DNA of 64,000 nucleotides from CPC320 sp002684375 (GCA_965662545.1 CBFIHZ010000005.1:57682-121681), one strand, 5' to 3'; shown: positions 42,471 to 51,655, numbered from the stretch's first letter. A program made the numbers and translations. Notes: generated by a model not told the origin, from the letters alone.

Positions 42471-43826
42471 ATGAACAAAACACTCAATATCATCGGCGGC
42501 GGCATGGCCGGGTCGGAAGCGGCTTGGCAGGCTGCAGAACTGGGCGTAAGCGTGGTGATCCACGAAATGCGCCCATCGGTCAAAACGTTTGCCCACCGAA
42601 CCGGTTATTTGGGTGAAATGGTCTGTTCCAATTCGTTTCGGTCTGATGATGACGAACAAAATGCCGTTGGCCTGCTGCATTGGGAAATGCGCACAGCAAA
42701 TGGCCTGATTATGCGGATTGCAGAGCAACATCGCCTGCCAGCAGGCGGTGCATTGGCGGTCGATCGTGATCCTTTTGCACAAAGTGTGACGGCGGCATTA
42801 CAAGCGCATCCCAATATTTCGATTGTGGACAGTGAACACAAAGACCTGCCGGCATCCGGCCAGTGGATCATTGCCACCGGGCCGTTGACCTCTCGGGATC
42901 TGGGGCAGGCGATTCAGGCCGAAAACGGCACTGAGGCGTTGGCATTTTTCGATGCAATTGCGCCAATTGTGTATCATGACAGCATAGATATGTCGCAGGC
43001 ATGGATGCAGTCGCGCTATGACAAAGGCGAAACCGAAGCCGAGCGCACCGCCTATCTGAATTGTCCGATGGACCACGCTCAATATGAGGCGTTTATTGAC
43101 GCGCTTCTGACTGCCGAAAAGACCGAGTTTCACGCGGGCGAAACCGCGGGCTATTTTGATGGTTGTCTGCCGATTGAGGTGATGGCCGAGCGCGGCCGTG
43201 AAACCCTGCGCTTTGGTCCGATGAAGCCCGTTGGATTGACAAACCCGCATCATCCCGAGGTCAAGCCCTATGCGGTGGTACAACTGCGCCGCGATAACGC
43301 GCTTGGTACATTGTACAATATCGTCGGGTTCCAGACCAAGATGAAATATGGTGCGCAGGTCGAAGTGCTCAAGATGATCCCTGGATTGCAAGACGCTCGC
43401 TTTGCCCGTCTGGGGGGCATTCACCGCAATACCTTTATCAACTCACCCACGTTTCTGGATGCGCAGATGCGGTTAAAATCCCGCCCCCATATTCGTTTTG
43501 CCGGCCAGATCACTGGCGTGGAAGGCTATGTGGAAAGCGCGGCAATGGGGCTGCTGGCCGGGCGCTTGGCTGCGGCAGATATTTTGGGTGTGACCCTGCC
43601 GGAAGTGCCTCAAGACACTGCTATGGGGGCCTTGATCCACCATATCACAGGCGGGGCTGAAGCCAAAACGTTTCAACCGATGAACGTCAATTTTGGCCTG
43701 TTTCGCCCTATTGAAGGTCTCAAAGGTGGGCGGCGAGGACGCAAGGACCGCTATAAAGCCTATACTGACCGGGCAAAAACCGCCTGGACTGAGTGGCTTG
43801 CTGAGTCTGTGGTTGACGCAAGCTGA
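42471..43826 (+). CDS. trmFO: Folate-dependent tRNA (uracil-54-C5) methyltransferase TrmFO
   Basis: 451 residues. FAD fold IIGGGMAGSEAAWQAAELGV at the N-terminus and the catalytic Cys in GEMVCSNSFRSDDDEQNAVG; HPEVKPYAVVQLRRDNALG and GVEGYVESAAMGLLAGRLAA are typical GidA-related blocks. It uses methylenetetrahydrofolate to make T54 in tRNA, as in Gram-positives and many alphaproteobacteria, instead of TrmA. Followed by a ~150-base gap and gluQ. Confidence 0.96.
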   Translation: MNKTLNIIGGGMAGSEAAWQAAELGVSVVIHEMRPSVKTFAHRTGYLGEMVCSNSFRSDDDEQNAVGLLHWEMRTANGLIMRIAEQHRLPAGGALAVDRDPFAQSVTAALQAHPNISIVDSEHKDLPASGQWIIATGPLTSRDLGQAIQAENGTEALAFFDAIAPIVYHDSIDMSQAWMQSRYDKGETEAERTAYLNCPMDHAQYEAFIDALLTAEKTEFHAGETAGYFDGCLPIEVMAERGRETLRFGPMKPVGLTNPHHPEVKPYAVVQLRRDNALGTLYNIVGFQTKMKYGAQVEVLKMIPGLQDARFARLGGIHRNTFINSPTFLDAQMRLKSRPHIRFAGQITGVEGYVESAAMGLLAGRLAAADILGVTLPEVPQDTAMGALIHHITGGAEAKTFQPMNVNFGLFRPIEGLKGGRRGRKDRYKAYTDRAKTAWTEWLAESVVDAS

Positions 43827-43999
43827 CCCATTTGCTTTGAGTTGCCCCATGTCGGGCATATCTCTGGGGCAACCCTATCCATTTGATGATGAACATAGGC
43901 AAGTGCCTTTTGGTACCGGTGCCAAACGCGGCCTGCATGGACGAGACCTCTTGCTAAAATGGTCTCTTAGCAGCGCTCATTATGAAGTTGATGACAATG

Positions 44000-44848
44000 C
44001 TTTTTAGAACAAGATTTGCACCGTCCCCAACCGGCCTACTGCATCTTGGCCATGCCTATTCGGCGCTTTTGGCGCATGATCGCGCCCGCGCGGAGGCGGG
44101 TGAATTTTTATTAAGAATCGAAGATCTGGATCCTGCGCGGTGTCGCGATCATTTTGAGGCTCAGATTTATGAAGATCTTGACTGGTTGGGCATTCGCTGG
44201 GATGGTCCGGTGCTGCGCCAGTCTGAGCAGACGCAAGATTATGACGTGGTTTTGTCTGATCTCACGGCGCGCGGTCTGACCTTTGCGTGCAGTTGCAGTC
44301 GCGGGGATATTCGGGCCGCCCTTGCCGCGCCCCAAGAGGGGGCGATTCAGCATGGGCCCGATGGTCTGATTTATCCCGGCACTTGTCGGGGACGGGTCGC
44401 GCAAAGCCAAGCCGCAGATGAGGCCTTGCGTCTGGATATGACAAAATCCACAGCAGCCCTGCCGGACATTCTGTGCTATCAAGAACTGGGTGAGGACGTG
44501 CCTTCAACGATCGAAGTGATAAGCCAAAGCCTCGTGGCATCAGTTGGCGATGTCGTTCTTGGGCGCAAAGGTCAGGATGCGGTGGCCTATCATCTGGCCT
44601 GTGTGATTGATGACGCCCGTCAGGGCATCAGCCATGTCATTCGTGGCCAAGATTTGAGCGAGGCCACGCAGATTCATGTGGTACTGCAAAAGCTTTTGGG
44701 GCTGCAAACGCCGGTCTATTGCCACCACCGCCTGATTCGTGATGAGACGGGAAAACGGCTTGCCAAACGCAGCGACGCTCAGGCAATTGCAAAGTTGCGC
44801 GATGATGGAATGTCGCCGCAGGATATCCGGCGGCTGGTCGGTCTCTAA
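44000..44848 (+). CDS. gluQ: Glutamyl-Q tRNA(Asp) synthetase
   Basis: 282 residues from ATG 44000 (MLFRTRFAPSPTGLLHLGHA); an ATG at 43982 is also in frame and neither has a clear ribosome-binding site. HLGH is the class I signature, GKRLAKRSDA the KMSKS equivalent, and FACSCSRGDIRAAL with PGTCRG provides the zinc Cys residues. The tRNA-binding C-terminal half of GluRS is absent, so it charges Glu to queuosine-34 of tRNA(Asp) rather than to tRNA(Glu). The stop overlaps that of convergent hisI. Confidence 0.93.
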   Translation, partial: LFRTRFAPSPTGLLHLGHAYSALLAHDRARAEAGEFLLRIEDLDPARCRDHFEAQIYEDLDWLGIRWDGPVLRQSEQTQDYDVVLSDLTARGLTFACSCSRGDIRAALAAPQEGAIQHGPDGLIYPGTCRGRVAQSQAADEALRLDMTKSTAALPDILCYQELGEDVPSTIEVISQSLVASVGDVVLGRKGQDAVAYHLACVIDDARQGISHVIRGQDLSEATQIHVVLQKLLGLQTPVYCHHRLIRDETGKRLAKRSDAQAIAKLRDDGMSPQDIRRLVGL

Positions 44849-45219
44849 TGGCTGTTGCTCGCGCTCTCGGGCTTGAGCAGTTCAACCTCTTGGGTGTCGC
44901 GAACCGCGGTATAAAAACAACTGCGGCGGTTGGTGTGACAGGCGGGACCGATTTGGCGTACCACCACCAGCAAACAGTCGCGGTCGCAATCTATCCGAAA
45001 ATCGACCAAAGTTTGGGTGTTGCCGCTGCTCTCGCCCTTGACCCAAAACGCCTGTCGCGAGCGGGACCAATAGGTGACGCGCCCGCTGTCAAGCGTCTGG
45101 CGAACCGCGTCTTGGTTCATCCAAGCCATCATCAGAATCTCTCCTGAGGTTTCGTCCTGAGCGATTGCTGGGATCAGGCCTGCGGCATTATAGCTTAAAC
45201 TTGCTGGATCGAATGACAT
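44845..45219 (-). CDS. hisI: Phosphoribosyl-AMP cyclohydrolase
   Basis: 124 residues from ATG 45219 (MSFDPASLSYNAAGLIPAIA), the normal single-domain HisI. Zinc/magnesium ligands appear as DCDRDCLLVVVRQ and ACHTNRRSCFY; SRQAFWVKGESSGN is the substrate-binding block. It opens the purine ring of PR-AMP in histidine synthesis. An in-frame ATG at 45252 would add 11 residues over the region upstream and is less likely. Confidence 0.95.
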   Translation of the reverse strand: MSFDPASLSYNAAGLIPAIAQDETSGEILMMAWMNQDAVRQTLDSGRVTYWSRSRQAFWVKGESSGNTQTLVDFRIDCDRDCLLVVVRQIGPACHTNRRSCFYTAVRDTQEVELLKPESASNSH

Positions 45220-45287
45220 TTTTAAAAAACCTTTTGCATCGTGGCGATGCATGCCTATCTATTGAGAATACTACTAAAGGAAAACCC

Positions 45288-45752
45288 ATGGCTGGCGAAA
45301 ATGATCTGATCAAACTTTATTCGGGGCGTATTTTGGCGCTGGCGGCGGATATTCCCAATTCAGAGCGGCTTGAGGCCCCGGCGGTCACGGTTAAAAAACG
45401 CTCGCCCTTGTGTGGCTCAACAGTGACAGTCGATGTGGAATTTGAGGGCCAGACAGTGAGTGCGTTTGGACAGGATGTCAAAGCCTGCGCTTTGGGGCAG
45501 GCGGCCGCCTCGGTGATTGGTGGTGCAATCGTTGGTGTGTCACTGGATCAGGTGAAACAGGCGCAAAGGGCGTTGCAAACACTGTTGAAAGAGGGTGGCC
45601 CACCGCCACAAGTGCCGTTTGAGGGGCTAGAGGTTCTGCGCCCTGCTAAAGATTTTAAGAATCGTCACGCTTCGATCATGCTGGTATTGGATGCGGCGGT
45701 CGAAGCGATCGACCACTATCAAGAGCTGCCTGTGCAAGACCAATCTGTGTAG
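45288..45752 (+). CDS. NifU/IscU-like iron-sulfur scaffold protein
   Basis: 154 residues from ATG 45288, six bases after AAAGGA. IscU-type Cys are seen in RSPLCGSTVTVDVEF and VKACALGQAAASVIGG; the third canonical Cys is not obvious near the C-terminus, where RPAKDFKNRHASIMLVLDA replaces it. This variant is regular in alphaproteobacterial 'iron-sulfur cluster assembly scaffold' annotations. Divergent from hisI with about 70 bases between starts. Its role in cluster assembly is inferred from the family. Confidence 0.82.
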   Translation: MAGENDLIKLYSGRILALAADIPNSERLEAPAVTVKKRSPLCGSTVTVDVEFEGQTVSAFGQDVKACALGQAAASVIGGAIVGVSLDQVKQAQRALQTLLKEGGPPPQVPFEGLEVLRPAKDFKNRHASIMLVLDAAVEAIDHYQELPVQDQSV

Positions 45753-45808
45753 GTTGAAACTATATAGGACCAAACCGATACGGGCCTGCCGGGATGGAAT
45801 AAGCACAT

Positions 45809-45842
45809 AAAAAAACCGCCGCACTTGCAATCAAGGCGACGG
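45809..45842 (-). terminator. Intrinsic terminator of the small SOS-type gene
   Basis: The minus strand reads CCGTCGCCTTG ATTG CAAGTGCGGCGG followed by TTTTTTT: an 11-bp stem with one mismatch and a classical U-run. It lies ~140 bases after the 45-residue ORF, giving that gene a transcript of its own. Confidence 0.85.
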
Positions 45843-45979
45843 TCAGTGTGCATTTCGCGGCCTGAAATCAGTGGTCTGCAACGCGTTATAAGCCTTGGGG
45901 CAGGATGACGGGGACCAGCAGGTAGATCCTGACGCACATCAACGGGCTGCGCACCGATTTCGGAAATGCAATCTCTAGG

Positions 45980-46117
45980 TCAAGGTAGGACTGGCAGATG
46001 CAAACTGGGAAGATGCAGGGCAACCAACAAGATCAACACAATCGACGCCGCGCCAATCGCGTCTTGCAACAATGTGTTTTGCGACCGGATGTAGGCGGTT
46101 TTTATCTGTGTGAACAT
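45980..46117 (-). CDS. 45-residue single-pass membrane protein, candidate SOS gene
   Basis: ATG 46117 with GAGAGG ten bases upstream. The product begins MFTQIKTAYIRSQNTLLQDA, a basic amphipathic stretch, and then has one hydrophobic helix (residues ~21-38: IGAASIVLILLVALHLP), ending HLPVLP. No family known to me. A perfect LexA box lies 63-77 bases upstream and an intrinsic terminator follows, so it is an independent, damage-inducible unit directly behind recG. Size, topology and control match Caulobacter SidA-type division inhibitors in plan, but not in sequence that I can recognise; that function is inference. Confidence 0.72.
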   Translation of the reverse strand: MFTQIKTAYIRSQNTLLQDAIGAASIVLILLVALHLPSLHLPVLP

Positions 46118-46179
46118 GCTGTGTACCTCTCATATCCTGTGTGTTCTCAAATGTTCTCATTTTAAGAGGGGCGTGTAAA

Positions 46180-46205
46180 GAACAAAATTAGAACAAAGTT
46201 AGAAT
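46180..46205 (-). promoter_or_regulatory. LexA (SOS) box upstream of the 45-residue gene
   Basis: GAACAAAATTAGAAC at 46180-46194 is a perfect GTTC-N7-GTTC on the minus strand, and the repeat continues once more with one mismatch (GAACAAAGTTAGAAT, 46191-46205). The same consensus lies before uvrA. A TAAAAT -10-like hexamer at 46159-46164 puts the box over the -35 region. A further TGTTCTCA direct repeat at 46142-46159 has spacing one base too short for LexA. Confidence 0.83.
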
Positions 46206-46218
46206 TTTTTAAGAATAT

Positions 46219-48309
46219 CTATCCGACAGTGATGAGGCGAATGGCTTGATCCTGTTCGGTCAGCCATAAAAGTGTACGCGCGGCACGGCCGCGATCGCTT
46301 TCTAGATGTGGGTCATCAGCAAGTAATTTGCGGGCATCGGATTGCGCGACAGCCATCAGATCGGCCTGCCCCTCGATATCTGCTATACGAAACCTTGGCA
46401 GTCCCGATTGGGCAGTGCCGATCAGGTCCCCGGCCCCCCGCATTTTCAGATCTGCCTCTGCAATCTGAAACCCGTCTTCGGTTTCGCGCAAGACCGTGAG
46501 CCGTTTGCGCCCTGATTTGGACAGAGGTGATTGATACATCAACAGACATGTTGAGTGTTGATCGCCGCGTCCCACACGACCGCGCAACTGATGCAACTGC
46601 GCCAGACCGAAACTTTCAGCGCGCTCAATCACCATTATGGTGGCATTGGGGACGTTGACGCCGACCTCGATCACTGTTGTGGCAACCAGCAGGCTTGTTT
46701 CGCCAGTTTGAAAACGCCGCATGGCCTGATCTTTATCGGCAGTGGGCATTTGTCCGTGCACCAGACCGACCGTGTCATCCCCCAGAACGGCTCGCAGCCG
46801 TTTAAAGCGGTCTTCGGCCGCGGTGAGGTCGGACAGCTCACTTTCTTCGACAAGGGGGCAAACCCAATAGATCTGCCGGCCTTGGGCAATCGCGTTACGT
46901 AGTTTTTCAACCACTTCGTCAATCCGCCCCGCTGAGATCATTGCTGTGGCAATTGGTTTGCGCCCAGGCGGTTTTTCGTCGAGGACCGACACATCCATAT
47001 CGCCGTATTGTGCAAGAGCCAAGGATCGCGGTATTGGCGTTGCTGTCATCACCAGCACATCGACAGACTGGCCTTTCTGACCAAGCTCAAGACGCTGGCG
47101 TACGCCAAACCGGTGCTGTTCATCGACCACAGCTATGCGCAAATCAGCAAAAACCACGTCCTTTTGAAACACCGCGTGGGTGCCGACCAGCAATTGAATG
47201 TCGCCGTTTTGCAAGGCTGCCAGTTTCGCTTGTCGGTCCCGGCCTTTGTCGCGGCCGGTTAAAAGTTGCAGTGTGATTCCCGCGCTTGTGGCCAGCGGTT
47301 GCAAAGCTTCGAGATGTTGGCGTGCCAGAATTTCAGTAGGGGCCATCATCACGCCTTGCCCACCGGCCTCGACGGCGACCAAAAGCGCCATAAACGCCAC
47401 GAGCGTTTTTCCAGAGCCGACGTCGCCCTGTAACAAACGGTTCATTTTTTGCCCACCGGCCATGTCTTCGGTAATTTCCTGCAGCGCGCGGGTCTGGGCC
47501 CCGGTTGGGCTATAGGGTAATTGGTTCAGAACTTGGTGTTGCAACGTGCCGTTCCCTTGGGTGGCCCGCCCCTTCGTGCGACGCAGATTGGCCCGGGCCA
47601 GTGCAAGCGTTATCTGATGCGCCATGAACTCATCATAGGCCAACCGCTGCCGGGCGGGGCTGTGGGCAGCGAGGTCTGCCATGGCCTCCGGGCTGTGGGC
47701 TTGGCGCAGTGCATTTACCCAATCGGGCCAGCCCTGTTTGGTTTTTTGTCCGGGATCAATCCATTCGGGCAACTCGGGCAGTTGGGTAAGCGCAGCTTTG
47801 CTGGCCTTGGCCATGGTTTTCTGTGTCACGCCGGCGGTCAGGGGGTAGACAGGTTCAAAACTGGGGATTTCGGCCGCGTCGTCTTCACTGACGGTATGAT
47901 CGGGATGCACCATTTGCGTCACGCCATCAAATTGTTCGACCTTTCCTGAAACAATCCTCCGGCTTCCCGGAGGGAGCAGTCGTAGAAGGTAATCGCCACG
48001 CGCATGAAAATAGACCAGCTGAAAACTTGTCTCTGCATCGGTAACCGTGATGCGGTAGGCACCGGCTTTGGTGCGGGATGGCGCGTGCTTGCCGATTTCA
48101 ACGCCAACGGTGATAATCCGTGGCAAAGCGGCAGAGTTCACACTGCTTTGACGGCTGCGGTCAATACCTGAATGGGGCAGAGTGAACAACAGGTCGCGCG
48201 GCTTGGTGATTGCCAGATGGGCCATGTTTTCGGCGATGCGCGGCCCGACGCCAGCCAGGGATGTCAAATCGGCAAACAGCGGAAACAGAGCTTCTGGTCG
48301 CCCGCTCAT
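46219..48309 (-). CDS. recG: ATP-dependent DNA helicase RecG
   Basis: 696 residues from ATG 48309, which overlaps the ligA stop (ATGA); a longer frame to 48333 would run into ligA. N-terminal wedge/OB domain to ~230, then Walker A LLQGDVGSGKTLVAF, DEQH box VVDEQHRFGVRQR, motif III MTATPIPRSLALAQYGDMDV, and motif VI QLRGRVGRGDQHSTCLLMY. It remodels stalled forks and Holliday junctions. Cotranscribed with ligA. Confidence 0.96.
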   Translation of the reverse strand: MSGRPEALFPLFADLTSLAGVGPRIAENMAHLAITKPRDLLFTLPHSGIDRSRQSSVNSAALPRIITVGVEIGKHAPSRTKAGAYRITVTDAETSFQLVYFHARGDYLLRLLPPGSRRIVSGKVEQFDGVTQMVHPDHTVSEDDAAEIPSFEPVYPLTAGVTQKTMAKASKAALTQLPELPEWIDPGQKTKQGWPDWVNALRQAHSPEAMADLAAHSPARQRLAYDEFMAHQITLALARANLRRTKGRATQGNGTLQHQVLNQLPYSPTGAQTRALQEITEDMAGGQKMNRLLQGDVGSGKTLVAFMALLVAVEAGGQGVMMAPTEILARQHLEALQPLATSAGITLQLLTGRDKGRDRQAKLAALQNGDIQLLVGTHAVFQKDVVFADLRIAVVDEQHRFGVRQRLELGQKGQSVDVLVMTATPIPRSLALAQYGDMDVSVLDEKPPGRKPIATAMISAGRIDEVVEKLRNAIAQGRQIYWVCPLVEESELSDLTAAEDRFKRLRAVLGDDTVGLVHGQMPTADKDQAMRRFQTGETSLLVATTVIEVGVNVPNATIMVIERAESFGLAQLHQLRGRVGRGDQHSTCLLMYQSPLSKSGRKRLTVLRETEDGFQIAEADLKMRGAGDLIGTAQSGLPRFRIADIEGQADLMAVAQSDARKLLADDPHLESDRGRAARTLLWLTEQDQAIRLITVG

Positions 48310-50393
48310 AGGGCTTCGATCAGCGCGAGCCAATCGTCTTCGTCGATGGTCTCAACCCCAAGATCGGCGGCTTTTTTTGCTTTTGACCCTGCCCCCGGAC
48401 CTGCGATTAGCAGATCGGTTTTTGTCGAAACAGAACCGGCAACTTTGGCACCCAGTGACTCGGCGCGGGCTTTGGCTTCAGCGCGCGACATTTTTTCGAG
48501 GGTGCCGGAGAAAACCAGTGTTTTACCAGCAACAGGGCTGTTGGATATCTGAGGGCGTTCGGTTGCTTGAATGTCGAGATGTGCCACCAAACGGTTAATT
48601 GAGGCCCGCTCGAGTGGCTGTTGAAAGGCGGTCACCAGAGATTTTGCCATCACGGCACCGACGCCATCGATTGCGTTCAAATCATCCCAAGCAGGCCCCT
48701 CGAAATGGCTGGCTTGATCTATCCCCTGTTGTAGCATCTCCCATGTGCCGTAATGCGCCGCCAGCAGGTTCGATGCGGCCTCGCCAACATGGCGAATGCC
48801 CAGAGCAAAAAGAAAACGTCCCAAAGCAATTTTGCGCCGCTCTTCGATGGCTTGAAAGAGCTTGTCTGCACTTTTTTCCCCCCAACCGTCACGGTTTTTC
48901 AACTGCTGCAACCCGTCGCTGAAGCGGTCGCGTAATGTGAAAATTTCAGATGGTTCCCGCGCCCAGCCATCTTGATAGAATTGCTCTGCCTGCTTGGCGC
49001 CAAGCCCGTCGATGTCAAATGCGGCGCGAGATACGAAATGCTTCATTCTTTCAATTGCTTGCGCGGGGCAAATAACGCCACCACTACAGCGTCGGACCGC
49101 ATCGCCTTCATCGCGCACAGCGGCAGAACCGCATTCAGGGCAATGCGTGGGATAGAGGAAACGCTCGGCATCAGGGGGGCGTTTTGACAGAGCGACATCT
49201 GCAATCTTTGGGATCACATCGCCCGCGCGATAGACCTGCACCCAATCGCCGATGCGGATGTCCTTGCCCTCGCGGATCGGGCCGCCGGTGGCATTCAAAC
49301 CAGCGATATAATCTTCGTTGTGCAAGGTGGCATTAGACACCACCACGCCCCCCACGGTCACAGGTTGGAGGCGGGCAACGGGTGAGAGAGCCCCGGTGCG
49401 ACCAACTTGAATATCGATCCCGTCCAAACGGGTCCAGGCGAGTTCAGCGGGGAATTTATGCGCGATGGCCCAGCGCGGCGTGGTTGAGCGCAGTCCCAGA
49501 CGCGCCTGCAGTCCCAGATCATTTATCTTATAGACCACTCCATCAATATCGTATCCCAACGTGGCGCGCTGGCGTTCAATTTCTTGATAATGGTCGATCA
49601 TGCCCTTTGGCGTTGTGTGGGTTTGGGTAAGTGGGTTGACCACAAAACCAAGCTCTTTGAGGCGGTATATGGCGTCGATTTGGGTTTTGGCCAAGGGGGC
49701 TGACATTTCACCCCAAGCATATGCGAAAAACTTTAACGGTCGGGTGCGGGTGATGTCAGGGTTGAGCTGGCGCAGGGATCCCGCAGCGGCGTTTCGTGGG
49801 TTTGCAAAGGTCTTTTCCCCACTTGCGATTTGCCGGTTATTTAATTCCGTAAAATCTGCGTGGCTCATATAAACCTCGCCGCGTACTTCCAGAATTTTCG
49901 GTGCATTGGTTAGCTGTCTGGGGATATCGGCGATGGTATAGGCATTTTCGGTGACGTTTTCGCCGGTCTGACCGTCTCCGCGCGTTGCGGCCTGGATCAA
50001 AATGCCCTGTTCATAGCGCAGACTAAGTGATAATCCATCAATTTTTGGTTCGGCTGTATAGACAAGGTCTGCCTGTTCACCAAGACCCAGATAACGGCGA
50101 ATCCGGAGGTCAAAATCGGCGACATCTTCATTCGTAAACGCATTGCCCAATGACAGCATGCGCTGCTTGTGTTGCAGTTTGGCAAACCCGTCCGCCGGGG
50201 CGGCCCCGACCTGATCGGTGGGGCTATCGCGACGTTTTAATTCCGGAAACACCGTTTCGATGCTGAGGTTGCGTTGTTTTAGCCGGTCGTACTCGGCATC
50301 ACTGATACTTGGTGTATCGGCTGAGTGATAGGCATGGTTTGCCCTGTTCAAGGCTAATGAGAGAGCGGTTAATTCAGCTTCAGCCTCAGACAT
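48306..50393 (-). CDS. ligA: NAD-dependent DNA ligase
   Basis: 695 residues from ATG 50393 (MSEAEAELTALSLALNRANH); the frame is open to 50483 without a better start. NAD domain with YHSADTPSISDAEYDRL, adenylation KxDG motif AEPKIDGLSLSLRYEQG, OB domain, zinc finger CPECGSAAV ... CSGGVICPAQ, helix-hairpin-helix repeats and a C-terminal BRCT domain (GKTLVFSGTLEKMSRAEAKA). It seals nicks during replication and repair. Coupled to recG. Confidence 0.97.
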   Translation of the reverse strand: MSEAEAELTALSLALNRANHAYHSADTPSISDAEYDRLKQRNLSIETVFPELKRRDSPTDQVGAAPADGFAKLQHKQRMLSLGNAFTNEDVADFDLRIRRYLGLGEQADLVYTAEPKIDGLSLSLRYEQGILIQAATRGDGQTGENVTENAYTIADIPRQLTNAPKILEVRGEVYMSHADFTELNNRQIASGEKTFANPRNAAAGSLRQLNPDITRTRPLKFFAYAWGEMSAPLAKTQIDAIYRLKELGFVVNPLTQTHTTPKGMIDHYQEIERQRATLGYDIDGVVYKINDLGLQARLGLRSTTPRWAIAHKFPAELAWTRLDGIDIQVGRTGALSPVARLQPVTVGGVVVSNATLHNEDYIAGLNATGGPIREGKDIRIGDWVQVYRAGDVIPKIADVALSKRPPDAERFLYPTHCPECGSAAVRDEGDAVRRCSGGVICPAQAIERMKHFVSRAAFDIDGLGAKQAEQFYQDGWAREPSEIFTLRDRFSDGLQQLKNRDGWGEKSADKLFQAIEERRKIALGRFLFALGIRHVGEAASNLLAAHYGTWEMLQQGIDQASHFEGPAWDDLNAIDGVGAVMAKSLVTAFQQPLERASINRLVAHLDIQATERPQISNSPVAGKTLVFSGTLEKMSRAEAKARAESLGAKVAGSVSTKTDLLIAGPGAGSKAKKAADLGVETIDEDDWLALIEAL

Positions 50394-50530
50394 GCTTAAG
50401 TCAGAGATATTGGTTTTTTTTTGCACAGCGCGGTTCCCGAGTGGCCTGTGCAATTGATAGTCTGACGCAACAAATAGGTCCACCCATCAGAGCATCGCTC
50501 ACATCGCGCTTGGCGCTGACTGTTTCTTTT

Positions 50531-51238
50531 CTAAGCCACTTGGACGTCGGCGTTTTGCTCGGGTTCCGGATCACGCAAGACATAGCCCCGACCCCAAACT
50601 GTATCGATTCGGTTGTCACCGTCAGAGGCTTCGCTTAGTTTTTTACGCAGTTTGCAAATAAACACATCAATAATCTTGAGTTCAGGTTCATCCATGCCGC
50701 CGTAAAGATGGTTGAGAAACATTTCTTTGGTTAGGGTGGTGCCCTTCCGAAGGGAGAGCAATTCCAGCATTTGGTATTCTTTTCCCGTCAAATGCACCGG
50801 CTTGCTGTCTACATCGACGGTTTTGGCGTCAAGATTTACGGCAATCGTGCCTGTGCGTATGATGGATTGGGAATGGCCCTTGGAGCGGCGGATAATTGCA
50901 TGAATTCGAGCCACGAGTTCAGCGCGATTAAACGGTTTGGTCAGATAATCATCGGCACCGCAGCCGAAACCTTTTAATTTGCTGCTGGTGTCGTCTGACC
51001 CTGACAAAATTAGAATAGGTGTTTCGATCCGGGCCATGCGCAGATGCCGCAACACATCATGTCCATCCATGTCTGGCAAATTGAGATCAAGAAGAAGAAG
51101 GTCGTAATCATACAGTTTTGCCAGATCAATTGCTTCCTCGCCAAGATCAGTCCAATAGACGTTCAAATTCGCATGGGTGAGCATCATTTCGATACTTTTC
51201 GCAGTTGTTGGATCGTCTTCGACCAATAAGATTCTCAT
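50531..51238 (-). CDS. ctrA: Cell-cycle response regulator CtrA
   Basis: 235 residues. Receiver domain with acidic pocket VEDDPTTAKS and phosphoacceptor Asp51 in LLLLDLNLPDMDGH, then an OmpR-type winged helix (LTGKEYQMLELLSLRKGTTL, DVFICKLRKKLSEASDGDNR, WGRGYVLRD). High identity to Rhodobacterales CtrA is evident. In this group CtrA is non-essential and controls motility, gene transfer agents and related traits. Upstream are a CtrA-like box and three tandem repeats, and the SciP gene. Confidence 0.97.
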   Translation of the reverse strand: MRILLVEDDPTTAKSIEMMLTHANLNVYWTDLGEEAIDLAKLYDYDLLLLDLNLPDMDGHDVLRHLRMARIETPILILSGSDDTSSKLKGFGCGADDYLTKPFNRAELVARIHAIIRRSKGHSQSIIRTGTIAVNLDAKTVDVDSKPVHLTGKEYQMLELLSLRKGTTLTKEMFLNHLYGGMDEPELKIIDVFICKLRKKLSEASDGDNRIDTVWGRGYVLRDPEPEQNADVQVA

Positions 51239-51270
51239 GTGGAGACTCCTCGAATATAAACTTATCTTTT

Positions 51271-51330
51271 TACTAATGATGTATATTTTTTTATTAATGC
51301 TGTATATTTTTTACTAATGATGTATAAAAG
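51271..51330. repeat. Three tandem ~21-bp repeats upstream of ctrA
   Basis: ACTAATGATGTATAT (51272), ATTAATGCTGTATAT (51293) and ACTAATGATGTATA (51313) recur at 21- and 20-base intervals, joined by T-runs, in the 126 bases between sciP and ctrA. Period of two helical turns places the copies on one DNA face. They could bind a regulator or be promoter -10 like repeats. Confidence 0.75.
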
Positions 51331-51345
51331 TTAACCTAAGGTTAC
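51331..51345. promoter_or_regulatory. CtrA-type box upstream of ctrA
   Basis: TTAACCTAAGGTTAC agrees with TTAA-N7-TTAA except the last base, and is also a 14-bp palindrome (GTTAACCTAAGGTTAC without one pair). It lies ~93-107 bases before the ctrA ATG and just after the sciP stop. CtrA autoregulation through such sites is established in Caulobacter. Confidence 0.6.
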
Positions 51346-51364
51346 TTTTGCTAGTATTATAGTA

Positions 51365-51655
51365 TTACAATTCTCTTTTTGGTTGTCTATACTTTTGTGA
51401 CTGTGTTGTTTTCAATGCGATTTCGCCATGGTCATGCAGCGCTTGCACCCATGATTGAAATTCATCAATGCTCAGATTATACAGTTCCAAAGCTTTGTCT
51501 TGAGAAATCAACCCGTATAAAACGGCCCGAACGACGGTTGCTTTGCGCGAAGCAACCCAGCGCAGCGTGCCAACCGGTGGAAGGTTATCAAGCGACAAAA
51601 TACTGCCATTGGCGGTTGTCACCGATCTTGGCCCCGAGGTCTTTTTTAAATACAT
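51365..51655 (-). CDS. sciP: CtrA inhibitor SciP (DUF1153)
   Basis: 96 residues from ATG 51655 (MYLKKTSGPRSVTTANG), which is where other SciP proteins begin; the frame is open to 51721 (118 residues). LPPVGTLRWVASRKATVVRA and GLISQDKALELYNLSIDEFQ form the helix-turn-helix of DUF1153. SciP binds DNA and CtrA and blocks activation of CtrA-dependent promoters. In Caulobacter sciP and ctrA are unlinked; here sciP lies directly upstream of ctrA on the same strand, 126 bases away. Confidence 0.93.
   Translation of the reverse strand: MYLKKTSGPRSVTTANGSILSLDNLPPVGTLRWVASRKATVVRAVLYGLISQDKALELYNLSIDEFQSWVQALHDHGEIALKTTQSQKYRQPKREL

Noticed and set aside
46142..46159. Second LexA box (TGTTCTCAAATGTTCTCA)
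   Set aside because: The GTTC repeats are six bases apart, not seven, so it misses the consensus.
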